A DNA stretch of 64,000 bases from an uncultured Lachnospiraceae bacterium (GTDB lineage: Bacteria; Bacillota; Clostridia; Lachnospirales; Lachnospiraceae): contig CAKQXY010000010.1 of NCBI GenBank assembly GCA_934292725.1, positions 1 through 64,000 of the forward strand, read 5' to 3'. Of the stretch, positions 7,726 through 16,834 are shown in pieces (within the stretch, counting starts at the first letter, position 1; each line of letters starts with the position of its first letter). A model generated the notes under the pieces. That model ran no database searches. It was not told the DNA's origin and was given only the letters and a program-made list of their open reading frames with translations. A program made the position numbers and the translations under genes.

Positions 7726-9150
7726 ATGAGATTATATTATCAGCCGAAAGGATATTGGTTTGGAGACTGCATGCCATTTGGCAAGGGGGATACGTTTTAT
7801 TTGTTTCATCAAAGGGATACAAGAAAGCCGTGTCCATTTGGAGAGCCATTTGGATGGGACTTGGCTACAACAAAAGATTTTGTAACATATGAGGATTGTG
7901 GCACAGCAATTTTGCGCGGAGATGATACAAAACAGGATCAGTTTATATTTGCCGGAAGTGTTTGTGAGGATCGGGATGGTGTTTATCATGCATTTTATAC
8001 CGGTTTTAATCGTGACTATCCAAAACAAGGGAAACCGTCACAGGTGCTGATGCACGCAATCAGTCATGATTTAAAGAACTGGGAAAAGACAAACGATGAA
8101 GTGACCTTCACACCGCAGCCAGGGTATGATCCAGATGACTGGCGTGACCCATTTGTGCTTTGGGATGACGAGGAAAATCAGTATATTCTGATTCTTGGAA
8201 CGCGTCTTGCCGGGGATAAGCACAGACAGACTGGAAGAACTGTCTATTTTACATCTACAGACTTAACCAATTGGACATTTAAAGGCGATTTTTGGGCTCC
8301 GGATCTTTTTACAATGCATGAGATGCCAGATTTGTTTAAAATTGGAGAGTGGTGGTATCTGATTACAACTGAATATTCCCATGCGTCAAAGCAGGTATAC
8401 AGAATGGCAAAAAGTCTTAAGGGACCGTGGATTGCGCCAGAGGATGATGGCTTTGATGGCAGAGCGTATTATGCAGGAAGAACATTTGAACTGAATGGAC
8501 AGCGAATCATTTTTGGATGGGTGCCAAGTCGTGCAAATGAAACAGATAGCGCATATTTGATATATGATGAAAATTCCGACAATGAGCAGTTTATTTGGGC
8601 AGGTACTTTTGTGGCACATGAGATTTACCAGAAGGAAGATGGAACGCTTGGCTGCCGAGTGCCTCAGACAGTATGGGATGCATTTGAAGAGAAAACAGTG
8701 CTTGCTGACGAAACACTAAAAAGAGAGTCTGGACGCGTGACAAAGCAGGTTGTATCAAATGCAGGAGACTGCTATCGTTTTGAGACAACTGTGACAGCAG
8801 AGAAGGGACTTCGATCATTCTCAGTAGGTCTTAGAGATAATGAAGATACGGGTGTCAGCTACTGCTTTACAGTGCTGTGTGCACAAAATCGAGTGATCTT
8901 TGAGAAGGTACCAAATTGGCCGTGGCCACAGATGAACAATATTGGTTTGGAACGCCCAGTGCATCCAAACGAAGATGGAACCTATCACATTCAGATCATA
9001 GCAGATGACACAATTGCGACATTGTATATCAATGGTGTTGCGCTGAATGCGCGAATGTACACTCAGCCGGGAGATGGTATTGTGTTGGCTGCAGAGGATG
9101 GAACAGCTGTATTTAAGGATATGTCCTTTGCGAAGTTTCCACTTAAGTGA
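7726..9150 (+). CDS. GH32-like beta-propeller glycosidase
   Basis: The 474-residue protein shows the three-acid layout of GH32/GH68/GH43-type five-bladed propellers: Asp14 in WFGDCMPF at the site of the usual NDPNG nucleophile, Asp141 in DDWRDPFVL (RDP motif), and Glu199 in HEMPDLFKIG (equivalent to the EC(P) motif). A C-terminal beta-sandwich (about 340-474) fits GH32. The first motif departs from the invertase consensus, so the sugar may not be fructose. No signal peptide. The start at 7726 has GAGAGGAG upstream; the longer frame overlaps the preceding gene. It is translated from the HTH-GH51 operon. Confidence 0.75.
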   Translation: MRLYYQPKGYWFGDCMPFGKGDTFYLFHQRDTRKPCPFGEPFGWDLATTKDFVTYEDCGTAILRGDDTKQDQFIFAGSVCEDRDGVYHAFYTGFNRDYPKQGKPSQVLMHAISHDLKNWEKTNDEVTFTPQPGYDPDDWRDPFVLWDDEENQYILILGTRLAGDKHRQTGRTVYFTSTDLTNWTFKGDFWAPDLFTMHEMPDLFKIGEWWYLITTEYSHASKQVYRMAKSLKGPWIAPEDDGFDGRAYYAGRTFELNGQRIIFGWVPSRANETDSAYLIYDENSDNEQFIWAGTFVAHEIYQKEDGTLGCRVPQTVWDAFEEKTVLADETLKRESGRVTKQVVSNAGDCYRFETTVTAEKGLRSFSVGLRDNEDTGVSYCFTVLCAQNRVIFEKVPNWPWPQMNNIGLERPVHPNEDGTYHIQIIADDTIATLYINGVALNARMYTQPGDGIVLAAEDGTAVFKDMSFAKFPLK

Positions 9151-9177
9151 TAAATTCTTAATATAAAAAGGTAAGAA

Positions 9178-10497
9178 ATGATTATGGAAAATAATAATAT
9201 AAATAAAACATATGGCTTAACCGTGCAGGCAGTTCATACAGAAAATGGACAGGATATTGTGATTCAAAATCAGAATCATTTTCGCATCAATGAGATTGTT
9301 GTCACGGTAACGAGTACTGTTAGCACAACAACTGATACGCCAGTAACGGATAACGCGACAGCATCAGACTGTGTATGTGTACAGAAAAAGCACTATAACA
9401 TTGTTTCGTTGGCAGCAGGAGAGATCTGGCATTCAAAAGATGCAAAAGAAACAGAAAACAAAATAGAAAAGACAGATTCTTTCGTTCCATTTGCTCACTA
9501 TGAGGGCAAAGAACAGATCATTGATCCGTCCCTGTATGATGAAGAAAAGGGAATCTATCAGGGAGAACCACATCATGCACTGGTATGGCCGGATGCGGAC
9601 AGCAATGACACAACACTTATCTTTAATCCGGCACCGCATATACAGGTGACACTTGAATTTATCGCAAGAGGACCCCGAGTAGCATTTTGTGGTCATAGCT
9701 TTACAGGACTTTGGGACAGCTCTTATTATTATTTTCGTGAGCTTGCAAAGGCGGCAGGATGGAATGCCCAGATTGCCTACAGCTATTGGGGCGGAACTGG
9801 AATTTCGCGTTATGCAGGTCTGGCAGAGGGCTATGAGAAGCGCGCAGCTCAGTGCGATGCGCTGCTTGCAGCAAATGACTATTACGATTATTTCATCATT
9901 GCAGGAAACAGCGATGAGGCAGTGGAAAAGAAGGATGATGTGTCATCCGGTGAGCGTGTTTATGCTCAGCGTGAAACCATGCTTCGTGGCGCACAAATCT
10001 TTCTTGAAAAGGCTAAAGAAAAACAGGCGACACTTGCGCTGTGGGCACCTCATGCATACAAATATGGTTTTTTTAGCGGCATGGGTGTAAAGCCGTGGAA
10101 AAAAGGAAACGTAGGAGAGAGGTACGAAAAGGATGGAAAGACATACACACTGACGCTGACAAATGAGGATATGGCAAAGGAAAATTTGAAGTGGTATCAG
10201 CATATGGCAGACGTATTGGGTGAGGGAACAATTGTACTTCCCGTTTGCAAGGCTTACCACGACGTAACGAAACAATATCCCACACTTGTCGACCCGTATT
10301 TGGAGCCAGGAGTGGAGTGCGGTGATAACGGTCATCAGAACAATTTGGGCAACTATATTTCAGCGTGCGTCTGCTTTCAGTCAATCTTTGGCACACTTCC
10401 ACCGGCTGTTATTCCTAAATCGCACACATCAGGTCTTCCGGGTGGCAGCATCACAAAGGAGCAGGCAGAGGCTATAATAAATGCACTGGCAAAATAA
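9178..10497 (+). CDS. SGNH-type hydrolase, probable carbohydrate esterase
   Basis: The 439-residue protein has an N-terminal beta-rich part (1-155) and a C-terminal SGNH-like fold: FCGHSFTGLW near 163-172 in place of the GDS block (Ser nucleophile), a central AGNSDE motif, and DNGHQNNLGNYISACVCF near 385-402 with the late Asp/His pair seen in DUF4886-like proteins. No signal peptide. AAGG lies six bases before the ATG. It is the last gene of the HTH-GH51 operon and is followed by a strong terminator. A role in removing acetyl or other ester groups from oligosaccharides cleaved by its two partners is inferred from context. Confidence 0.6.
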   Translation: MIMENNNINKTYGLTVQAVHTENGQDIVIQNQNHFRINEIVVTVTSTVSTTTDTPVTDNATASDCVCVQKKHYNIVSLAAGEIWHSKDAKETENKIEKTDSFVPFAHYEGKEQIIDPSLYDEEKGIYQGEPHHALVWPDADSNDTTLIFNPAPHIQVTLEFIARGPRVAFCGHSFTGLWDSSYYYFRELAKAAGWNAQIAYSYWGGTGISRYAGLAEGYEKRAAQCDALLAANDYYDYFIIAGNSDEAVEKKDDVSSGERVYAQRETMLRGAQIFLEKAKEKQATLALWAPHAYKYGFFSGMGVKPWKKGNVGERYEKDGKTYTLTLTNEDMAKENLKWYQHMADVLGEGTIVLPVCKAYHDVTKQYPTLVDPYLEPGVECGDNGHQNNLGNYISACVCFQSIFGTLPPAVIPKSHTSGLPGGSITKEQAEAIINALAK

Positions 10498-10578
10498 AAG
10501 TGTGGTATAAAAATGTCAGCTGCGGAATCATCACAGTAAGTCAGTAAATCGAAAAGCAAAACATGCATAAAAATATTT

Positions 10579-10630
10579 AGAAAGAAAATGCGCTCGCGGT
10601 GATGATACCGGAGCGCATTTTCTTTCTTTT
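10579..10630. terminator. Bidirectional terminator between the GH51 operon and ttdB
   Basis: Arms of 17 perfect bases (10579-10595 with 10611-10627), an extra inner CGGT/ACCG pair, an A tract before and a T tract after. It lies between convergent operons and can serve both. Confidence 0.9.
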
Positions 10631-10709
10631 GGGAATTAGGAATTATTGGATTTTCATAGCGGTAAGTAAGTCTTTTTATCGTATTTATTATGTATATTAT
10701 ACGATTTGC

Positions 10710-11342
10710 TTATTTAATAAACTTTACATTTGGATAGATATCCTGCTTAGCCTCTTCCTTCTTTTCGTTGAAGGTAATCTTATTCTCCTCAAAGAGGTTT
10801 CTGCCCTGTGCATCGATGGATACGATAAGAGGACCAAATTCCTTTACCTTGCAGCACCAGAGTGTCTCTGGCATTCCAAGTTCATCCCAGTGATGCTCTG
10901 CAATGCGTTCAACCTCAGTTGCAGCGACAACAGCACAGCCAGCCGGGAATACACAGTGGATCGCACCAAATTCCTTGCAGGCGCGCTCGGTATTTGGTCC
11001 CATGCCGCCCTTTCCAACGATTACTCTCACACCAGTGTGCTGGGTAAATTCATACTCAAACTTTTCCATACGCATGGAAGTAGTCGGACCAACAGATACC
11101 ATTTCATACTCATCTTCAGTGCCTTCCTTCTTGCGAACAATCGGACCAGCGTGGAAGATTGCCTTGTTGCGAACATCATACGGAAGTTCTCTGCCATATT
11201 CAACGAGGCGGCGATGAGCCACATCACGGCAGGTCATCAGATCGCCGTCTAACCATACAATGTCACCGATCTTAATATCAGCCAAATCTTCTGCACTTAC
11301 AGGTGTAACGAGAACCTTCTTGTCTCCTCTGATTTCTATCAT
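10710..11342 (-). CDS. ttdB: L(+)-tartrate dehydratase beta subunit
   Basis: The beta subunit of the class I fumarase/tartrate dehydratase family, which with TtdA converts L-tartrate to oxaloacetate. The 210-residue product has GDIVWLDGDLMTCRDVAHRR, FHAGPIVRK, GPTTSMRMEKFE, VGKGGMG and FGPLIVSIDAQG, all in the order of E. coli TtdB as I remember it. The ATG at 11342 is preferred because GGAGG (within the longer frame) lies 7-9 bases before it. A separate fumarase beta is the main alternative; the partner alpha subunit and the transporter favour tartrate. Third gene of the transporter-ttdA-ttdB operon. Confidence 0.85.
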   Translation of the reverse strand: MIEIRGDKKVLVTPVSAEDLADIKIGDIVWLDGDLMTCRDVAHRRLVEYGRELPYDVRNKAIFHAGPIVRKKEGTEDEYEMVSVGPTTSMRMEKFEYEFTQHTGVRVIVGKGGMGPNTERACKEFGAIHCVFPAGCAVVAATEVERIAEHHWDELGMPETLWCCKVKEFGPLIVSIDAQGRNLFEENKITFNEKKEEAKQDIYPNVKFIK

Positions 11343-11403
11343 AATTTTTTCCTCCGTTTTCAAAATTCTAAGTTTGAATCTAAATCTGCTTGCAGTCTAT
11401 TTC

Positions 11404-12309
11404 TTATGCATTAAACTTCCATGTGGAGTGAGTATCGCAGGTAACGGTCAGGTCTGGGTTTACTACGATATGACCGCGGCGGTGAGACCAGCATCCAACA
11501 TTTACGGCAACACCGATTGTAGATGGATGACGAGCAGTATTCTCAATATTTACACCCATAACAGAGTACTTTCCGCCCATACCCTGCGGTCCAAGGCCAA
11601 TCTTATTGATGCCATCCTCTAACAGCTGCTCCATCTTTGCTGCATTTGCATTGTCATTGTGGGAGCCGATTGGACGCATCAGCGCCTTCTTGGAGTTTAA
11701 TGCTGCGGTCTCAATGGAAGTTCCAACACCGACACCGACAAGCAGCGGAGGACATGCGTTTAATCCATAGCTGGTCATCTGATCAAGAACAAAATCAGTG
11801 ATACCTTCATAACCTGCACCTGGCATCAGAACCATTGCCTTACCTGGAAGGGTGCAGCCGCCGCCTGCCATATAAGCGTAAATTTCGCACTTGTCGCTGT
11901 TTGGAACGATATCCCACCATACAGTCGGGGTACCCTTACCAACATTTTTCTTTGTGTTGTACTCGTCAAAGGTTTCAACAGAATTGTGACGAAGCGGAGC
12001 AGCGAATGTAGCCTGTACGACAGCTTCCTTTAAAAGTACTTCCAGCTCATTGATGTATGGGAAATTGGTTCCGCACTTCAGCCAGAACTGAAGAACGCCG
12101 GTATCCTGGCAGCTTGGACGATCTAACTGAACAGCCAGCTTCTGATTCTTTGTCATAGTCTCATAGAGAACTTTTGGCAGAGGAGCAGTTTCCTTGGAAG
12201 CCAGTTCCTCAAGCTTTGCTACTACGTCATCCGGAAGCTTCTTGCTGATGTGATCAACAAAGCTTGCTACCATATCTGTAAGCTGTTTTACTTCATTTTC
12301 GTTTGTCAT
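11404..12309 (-). CDS. ttdA: L(+)-tartrate dehydratase alpha subunit
   Basis: The catalytic [4Fe-4S] subunit, 301 residues, close in length to E. coli TtdA (about 303). Three family cysteines for the cluster are visible: RPSCQDTG (near 83), AGGGCTLPG (near 154) and GCWSHRRG (near 274). Other landmarks are PLRHNSVETFDE and ARHPSTIGVAV. GGAGGT precedes the ATG at normal spacing. The cluster is oxygen-labile, which fits an anaerobe. The gene lies 61 bases upstream of ttdB and 92 bases downstream of the transporter gene; class I fumarase alpha is the alternative call. Confidence 0.88.
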   Translation of the reverse strand: MTNENEVKQLTDMVASFVDHISKKLPDDVVAKLEELASKETAPLPKVLYETMTKNQKLAVQLDRPSCQDTGVLQFWLKCGTNFPYINELEVLLKEAVVQATFAAPLRHNSVETFDEYNTKKNVGKGTPTVWWDIVPNSDKCEIYAYMAGGGCTLPGKAMVLMPGAGYEGITDFVLDQMTSYGLNACPPLLVGVGVGTSIETAALNSKKALMRPIGSHNDNANAAKMEQLLEDGINKIGLGPQGMGGKYSVMGVNIENTARHPSTIGVAVNVGCWSHRRGHIVVNPDLTVTCDTHSTWKFNA

Positions 12310-12401
12310 AATTGATTACCTCCATTTAAATTAGTAAGATTAGTGCTTTTTGTGTTTTAAATTGCTATAAAACAAATTTATATATCTATTTTAATAGATA
12401 A

Positions 12402-13664
12402 TTATGGGTAGAATGGAAACAGGATTGGCAGTAAAACCATGCAGACCACAAATGAGAATCCAATAAGTGGAAGGCCTGATTTTACATAATCCTTGAAGCG
12501 ATAGCCGCCAAGTCCTATAACCATGGTGTTTGCCGGCATACCGATCGGTGTTGCGTAGGCACAGGAGCCTGCGATAACAGTTGCAATGACAACAGCGCGC
12601 GGGTCAGCGCCCACATTGTTGGCAAGAGACACAGCAATCGGAACCATCAAGGCAGTTGTAGCGGTATTTGACATAAAGTTTGTTATTGTACATGTAACGA
12701 TAAAAATAACAAGAAGCAATATCATCGGATCTGGATTTGTACCTAAAAATCCAACAATTTTGTCAGCAATCAAATTACCGGCACCTGTAACATCAAGTGC
12801 TTTTGCCAGTGCGAGAGAACCGCCAAAGAGCAGTACCACCTCTAAATCAATGGACTTAAGTGCAGTCTTTTCATCAATTACTTTTGTTACAACTAGGATT
12901 ACAGCACCAATACATGATGAGAGCTGGATGCTGACACCGATTTCATCCTCAAAAATCATAGCGATGATAACTGCGATCAGTACAGCAAGTGATACGGTTT
13001 GCTTCCACTTTGGAACATTGCTGAAATCCGTTTGAGTCTGAACTGCTCCTACCGTTTCTGTCTTCTTTGGAAGAAAACGATAGCCAAGACAGGCAAAGTA
13101 GATGATTCCAAGAATCAGCATCGGGACACCGACTGGAGCATACATGAAAAAGCTTGTTGGAAGCCCCATTTCCTGTAATGCATTGACACCCATCAGATTA
13201 CCAGGCGCTCCGATGATGGAAAGGTTTCCGCCGAGCGCTGCGGCAAATACAAGTGGCATCAAAAGTCGGCTTCTGGAATAGCCGGACTCATCTGCGATTC
13301 CGCATACGACAGGAATCAGCACGGCAGCTGTTCCTGTGTTGGATAAGAAACCTGACATCACACCGACGATCACCATTATCGCGATGACAAGTGTTTTTTC
13401 AGTCTTGGCAAATTTGGTAACGATACCTCCGATTTTGTTTGCCATGCCTGTTTCAAATAATGCCTGCCCCACTACGAACATACCGACACAAAGGATTACA
13501 TTGCTGTTGACATACTGTGCAAATGTGGTTGATGCATCTAACACACCGGTCAGCGTCAGACCAAGCGCACAGATTGTTGCGGTAAGACCGAGCGGGATTT
13601 TTTCGAGTATGAAGCTCACAATTGCGAATGCAAGAAACAGCAGGGCAATGGTTGTTTGAGACAT
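12402..13664 (-). CDS. SLC13/DASS-type anion transporter, probable tartrate/dicarboxylate carrier
   Basis: A 420-residue integral membrane protein with about 11 hydrophobic segments and the duplicated helical-hairpin motifs of the SLC13 (DASS) fold: SNTGTAAVLIPV in the first half and SNTATTALMVPIAVSL in the second. A GAPGNLMG motif follows the first. AGGGAGAT lies before the ATG. It begins the ttd operon, so import of tartrate or exchange with succinate is the natural substrate choice, but the sequence alone does not give substrate or coupling ion. Confidence 0.82.
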   Translation of the reverse strand: MSQTTIALLFLAFAIVSFILEKIPLGLTATICALGLTLTGVLDASTTFAQYVNSNVILCVGMFVVGQALFETGMANKIGGIVTKFAKTEKTLVIAIMVIVGVMSGFLSNTGTAAVLIPVVCGIADESGYSRSRLLMPLVFAAALGGNLSIIGAPGNLMGVNALQEMGLPTSFFMYAPVGVPMLILGIIYFACLGYRFLPKKTETVGAVQTQTDFSNVPKWKQTVSLAVLIAVIIAMIFEDEIGVSIQLSSCIGAVILVVTKVIDEKTALKSIDLEVVLLFGGSLALAKALDVTGAGNLIADKIVGFLGTNPDPMILLLVIFIVTCTITNFMSNTATTALMVPIAVSLANNVGADPRAVVIATVIAGSCAYATPIGMPANTMVIGLGGYRFKDYVKSGLPLIGFSFVVCMVLLPILFPFYP

Positions 13665-13744
13665 TCTGAAATCTCCCTTCTATTTGTTTGTTAAATTTTT
13701 CACTTCCGAAATGTGTCGGCCGCCGCATTTCTTTTGCTGATTTC

Positions 13745-13773
13745 ATTATAGGGCGGTGCAACCTAAAACACAA
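13745..13773 (-). promoter_or_regulatory. Promoter of the tartrate operon
   Basis: On the minus strand TTGTGT (13773-13768), 17 bases, TATAAT (13750-13745). The remaining 195 bases to the divergent lysR gene would hold the regulator sites. The leader of about 70 bases contains nothing recognisable. Confidence 0.65.
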
Positions 13774-13911
13774 CTTGACAGAAAATATGACTGCATACGT
13801 TTTTTTTATGACCTCAAAACGGGTGGCTGATTTTTAGATAGTTTTACTAATAGACCTGTCAAAAATAACTATAGAAATCACAAAGTAGATATGGTATCTT
13901 TATAGCAGAAT

Positions 13912-13942
13912 GCCCAAATGCGTATTTTGTATCGTTTTGGGC
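13912..13942 (+). promoter_or_regulatory. Inverted repeat in front of the LysR-type gene
   Basis: GCCCAAA (13912-13918) and TTTTGGGC (13935-13942) flank 16 bases containing a further partial dyad (GCGTATTTTGTATCG). It lies 27-57 bases before the lysR start codon, where it could be an autoregulatory LysR site or a leader hairpin. Confidence 0.4.
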
Positions 13943-13968
13943 GAAAAAAGAGAAAGGATTGATAGAGC

Positions 13969-14871
13969 ATGACACTGAATCAACTGCGCTATTTTTGCAC
14001 GGCAAGCCGCTGTCACAGCATAACAAAAGCAGCAGAAGAACTGTATGTCACGCAGCCGACGGTATCTGTTGCCATCCGTGATTTAGAGATCGAGTTTGGA
14101 ATAAATTTATTTTCGAGGAAGGGAAATCAGCTGATGCTTACTGTGGAGGGCGAGGCACTTTATAAAAAGGCAGTCTATATTTTGCAGTACTGTGATGAAT
14201 TGCAGGCAGACTGTTCAAGTACATTGCGTGTGCGTCCGCCAGTCCATATCGGCATACCACCAATGTTAAGCACTGTATTTTTTCCAGAACTGTTAGAGGC
14301 ATTTCAGGCAGAACATCCAGAAATTCCAGTTGTACTTGAAGAATATGGTTCCGTCCGCGCCTGTAGTCTGGTGCAGGATGATACACTTGATTTTGCGCTT
14401 GTCAACATGGAACAGTACAACATCGACAAGTTTAATAACATTATTCTCGCCGATGATCAGATCGTATTTTGCGTGAGCAAAGATCATCCATTAGCGCAGA
14501 AAGAATCTGTCACAACACAAGAAATGTCAAAGGAAAAGCTGATTTTTTTTAATGCAGACTCGGTGCAGAACCAGCTTTTGAAGCTTCGCTTTGAACTCGA
14601 TGGCTGTACGCCGTCCATTATCATGAAAAGCAGTCAAATTTACACCACGTTGCAATTTATCAAATCAAAGAAGTACGGCTGCTTTTTTTATTCCTGTATG
14701 ACTGATAAGTTCTCAGGCGTAGTCGGAATTCCGCTTGCAACGCCGATCCGTGTCAAGATCGGAGTGGTGTGGAAGAAGGGCAAATACATTAGTAACGATA
14801 TGCAGACGCTCTTGAACTTTACGAAAAATTATTATAAAAAGCATCCGCTAATTACCGAGAGAGATTCGTAA
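13969..14871 (+). CDS. LysR-family regulator, probable activator of the tartrate operon
   Basis: A 300-residue LysR-type protein: N-terminal winged HTH (MTLNQLRYFCTASRCHSITK, then LYVTQPTVSVAIRDLE) and a periplasmic-binding-like effector domain from about residue 90. GAAAGGA lies before the ATG. It is transcribed divergently from the ttd/transporter operon, the usual arrangement for a LysR activator (as with TtdR in E. coli). The effector is probably tartrate, by context only. Confidence 0.85.
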   Translation: MTLNQLRYFCTASRCHSITKAAEELYVTQPTVSVAIRDLEIEFGINLFSRKGNQLMLTVEGEALYKKAVYILQYCDELQADCSSTLRVRPPVHIGIPPMLSTVFFPELLEAFQAEHPEIPVVLEEYGSVRACSLVQDDTLDFALVNMEQYNIDKFNNIILADDQIVFCVSKDHPLAQKESVTTQEMSKEKLIFFNADSVQNQLLKLRFELDGCTPSIIMKSSQIYTTLQFIKSKKYGCFFYSCMTDKFSGVVGIPLATPIRVKIGVVWKKGKYISNDMQTLLNFTKNYYKKHPLITERDS

Positions 14872-14910
14872 CGTCATAAAAAAATCAAAAGAAAAATAAA
14901 AAATGTCTAC

Positions 14911-14939
14911 TTGACAAATGAAAAAATGCGTTGTATAGT
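14911..14939 (+). promoter_or_regulatory. Promoter of the trp operon
   Basis: A consensus TTGACA (14911-14916), 17 bases, TATAGT (14934-14939); the transcript would begin near 14946 and run into the T-box leader. Confidence 0.85.
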
Positions 14940-14945
14940 AGCGCT

Positions 14946-15250
14946 ATAATTAAATAACAAAGTAACACTTCAAACCGTTGAAGCGGAGATAAAAATAAGA
15001 AATGCGCAGTACAGAGAGTTTGGGATGCTGAGAACCAGACAGAGAGCAGCTTATTAAATGGACCGCTGAGGGTATGGTCAAAGGCGTAAGCCAAGTATTC
15101 CATAACGTGTGCGCATACGTTAGTTGCGAGGGATATGCTGGTATCCTAAAAAGAGCCCTGAAAAGGGAAACAAGGTGGCACCGCGGAAAGTAGAATTTTA
15201 TCCGTCCTTGGCAGATTCATAACAATGAGTCTGTCAGGGGCGGTTTTTGT
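14946..15250 (+). promoter_or_regulatory. T-box riboswitch responding to tRNA-Trp
   Basis: The T-box sequence GGTGGCACCGCGG lies at 15174-15186. Stem I is closed by AGCGG (in the AGCGGAGAT stretch near 14981) with CCGCT (15063-15067); immediately before the latter the specifier TGG (15059-15061) is a Trp codon followed by A. The antiterminator bulge reads TGGC (15176-15179), complementary to a GCCA end, as expected for tRNA-Trp with discriminator G. The terminator arms (CCGTCC...GGGGCGG, about 15201-15243) are followed by TTTTTG. Uncharged tRNA-Trp would favour read-through into trpE. Confidence 0.93.
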
Positions 15251-15320
15251 TATACCAAGTTTCCAAAGTCAAAAACGTTCGTGCTTGCACGATAAGTTTT
15301 ATGACCTTGGAGTAGGTATA
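15251..15320. repeat. Long imperfect palindrome with conserved apex, copy 1
   Basis: Outer arms TATACC (15251) and GGTATA (15315), middle arms CCAAAGTCAAAAAC with GTTTTATGACCTTGG, and an apex containing GTTCGTGCTTGCACGAT, whose CGTGC/GCACG forms the tip. The same 21-base apex occurs at 30790-30810 inside a different stem. It sits between the T-box terminator and trpE. Confidence 0.8.
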
Positions 15321-15370
15321 TAGAAAATAAAAAGCTCCGCATACCGGCATGACAGCAAAGGAGGATCACA

Positions 15371-16834
15371 ATGCAGATTATTACATCACTAGAAGAATTA
15401 AGACAAAAAGCAGTTGGATATCGTGCCGTACCGGTTGCAGGAGAACTGTTTTCAGATGTGCGGACACCAATCGAGGTCTTGCGTATCTTAAAAAATGTCA
15501 GCAGCCACTGTTTTTTATTTGAGAGTGTGGAAAATCAGGAAATTTGGGGACGATACACATTTCTTGGATTTGACCCAAAGGAAGAGATTGCATTTACAGG
15601 AGGCGAAAATCCAAGAGGTCGCATAGAAGAAGTTTTAAAGGAATATAAAAGTCCGCGCATGGAAAATCTCCCTTCCTTTACAGGAGGATTAGTCGGTTAT
15701 TTCTCTTATGATTACGTAAAGTACAGTAATCCAAAGCTGAAACTTGACGCGAAAGACGAGGAAGGCTTTAAGGATGTCGATGTGATGCTTTTTGATAAAG
15801 TCATTGCATTCGATAATGTAAAGCAAAAGATCATCATTATGGTGACAGTCAAGACAGATGAGCTTGAGAAAAATTATGAAAAAGCTGTACAGACAATAAA
15901 GAAAATTGCAAAGCTGATCATCCGCGGAGATATGAAAAAAGAGCAGCCGGGATATTTAAAAACAGAATTTAAGCCGCTGTTTCAGAAAGATGAATATTGC
16001 AGGATGGTAGAAAATGCAAAAGAGTATATCTATCAGGGAGATATCTTCCAGGTCGTGCTTTCCAACCGTTTGGAAGCTGAGTATGAAGGAAGCCTGTTAA
16101 ATACCTACCGCATCATGAGAACCACAAACCCATCACCATATATGTTCTATTTTAGCAGCGACGATATGGAGGTGGCAGGAGCTTCACCAGAGACACTTGT
16201 TAAATTAGAAAATGGTGTGCTTCATACATTTCCGCTTGCAGGAACAAGGCCAAGAGGAATGGACAGGCAGGAAGATCTGGCACTTGAAAAAGATTTGCTT
16301 GCCGATGAAAAGGAATGTGCCGAACACAACATGCTTGTTGATCTGGGACGAAACGATATCGGAAAGATCAGCAAGTATGGCACTGTTGAAGTAGAGGAAT
16401 ATATGCAGGTGCTTCGTTATTCACATGTTATGCACATTGGTTCAACTGTCAGGGGACAGATTAGGGATGACAAGACAGCGCTTGATGCTGTAGAAGCAGT
16501 CCTTCCAGCAGGAACACTTTCAGGAGCACCAAAATATCGTGCAATGGAAATCATAAATGAACTGGAAAATAATAAGAGAGGCATTTACGGCGGTGCGGTT
16601 GGTTATCTTGATTTTACTGGAAATTTAGATACATGTATAGGAATACGTTTGGCATACAAGAAAAATGGGAAGGTATTTGTCAGGTCAGGGGCAGGAATAG
16701 TGGCAGATAGCATTCCAGAAAAAGAATTTCAAGAGTGCATAAATAAGGCAAAGGCAGTAGTAGAAGCTATAAAAAAAGCACAGCAGATGGCAGTCTATGA
16801 GGGAAAGGAGAACGACGATGATATTATTGATTGA
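15371..16834 (+). CDS. trpE: Anthranilate synthase component I
   Basis: TrpE aminates chorismate to anthranilate using ammonia from TrpG. The 487-residue protein contains the C-terminal chorismate-binding domain with GDIFQVVLSNR, SPYMFYF, ASPETLV, LAGTRPRG, DEKECAEHNMLVDLGRND and PAGTLSGAPK. The N-terminal stretch FLFESVE resembles the LLES feedback pocket of Trp-sensitive enzymes. AAAGGAGG lies 7 bases before the ATG. The last 17 bases overlap trpG, so the two subunits are probably translationally coupled. Expression is controlled by the tRNA-Trp T-box. Confidence 0.96.
   Translation: MQIITSLEELRQKAVGYRAVPVAGELFSDVRTPIEVLRILKNVSSHCFLFESVENQEIWGRYTFLGFDPKEEIAFTGGENPRGRIEEVLKEYKSPRMENLPSFTGGLVGYFSYDYVKYSNPKLKLDAKDEEGFKDVDVMLFDKVIAFDNVKQKIIIMVTVKTDELEKNYEKAVQTIKKIAKLIIRGDMKKEQPGYLKTEFKPLFQKDEYCRMVENAKEYIYQGDIFQVVLSNRLEAEYEGSLLNTYRIMRTTNPSPYMFYFSSDDMEVAGASPETLVKLENGVLHTFPLAGTRPRGMDRQEDLALEKDLLADEKECAEHNMLVDLGRNDIGKISKYGTVEVEEYMQVLRYSHVMHIGSTVRGQIRDDKTALDAVEAVLPAGTLSGAPKYRAMEIINELENNKRGIYGGAVGYLDFTGNLDTCIGIRLAYKKNGKVFVRSGAGIVADSIPEKEFQECINKAKAVVEAIKKAQQMAVYEGKENDDDIID

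Noticed and set aside
9943..10402. Minus-strand frames opposite the SGNH-type gene
   Set aside because: Cys/His-rich translations typical of antisense reading; no start signals, and the plus-strand gene is well supported.
10599..11252. Long plus-strand frame (217 codons) opposite ttdB
   Set aside because: It lies entirely antisense to ttdB, whose motifs are clear; no ribosome binding site and an implausible protein.
16453..16470. GGGGACAG word inside trpE as another repeat copy
   Set aside because: It is ordinary coding sequence in a conserved part of TrpE with no inverted arm.
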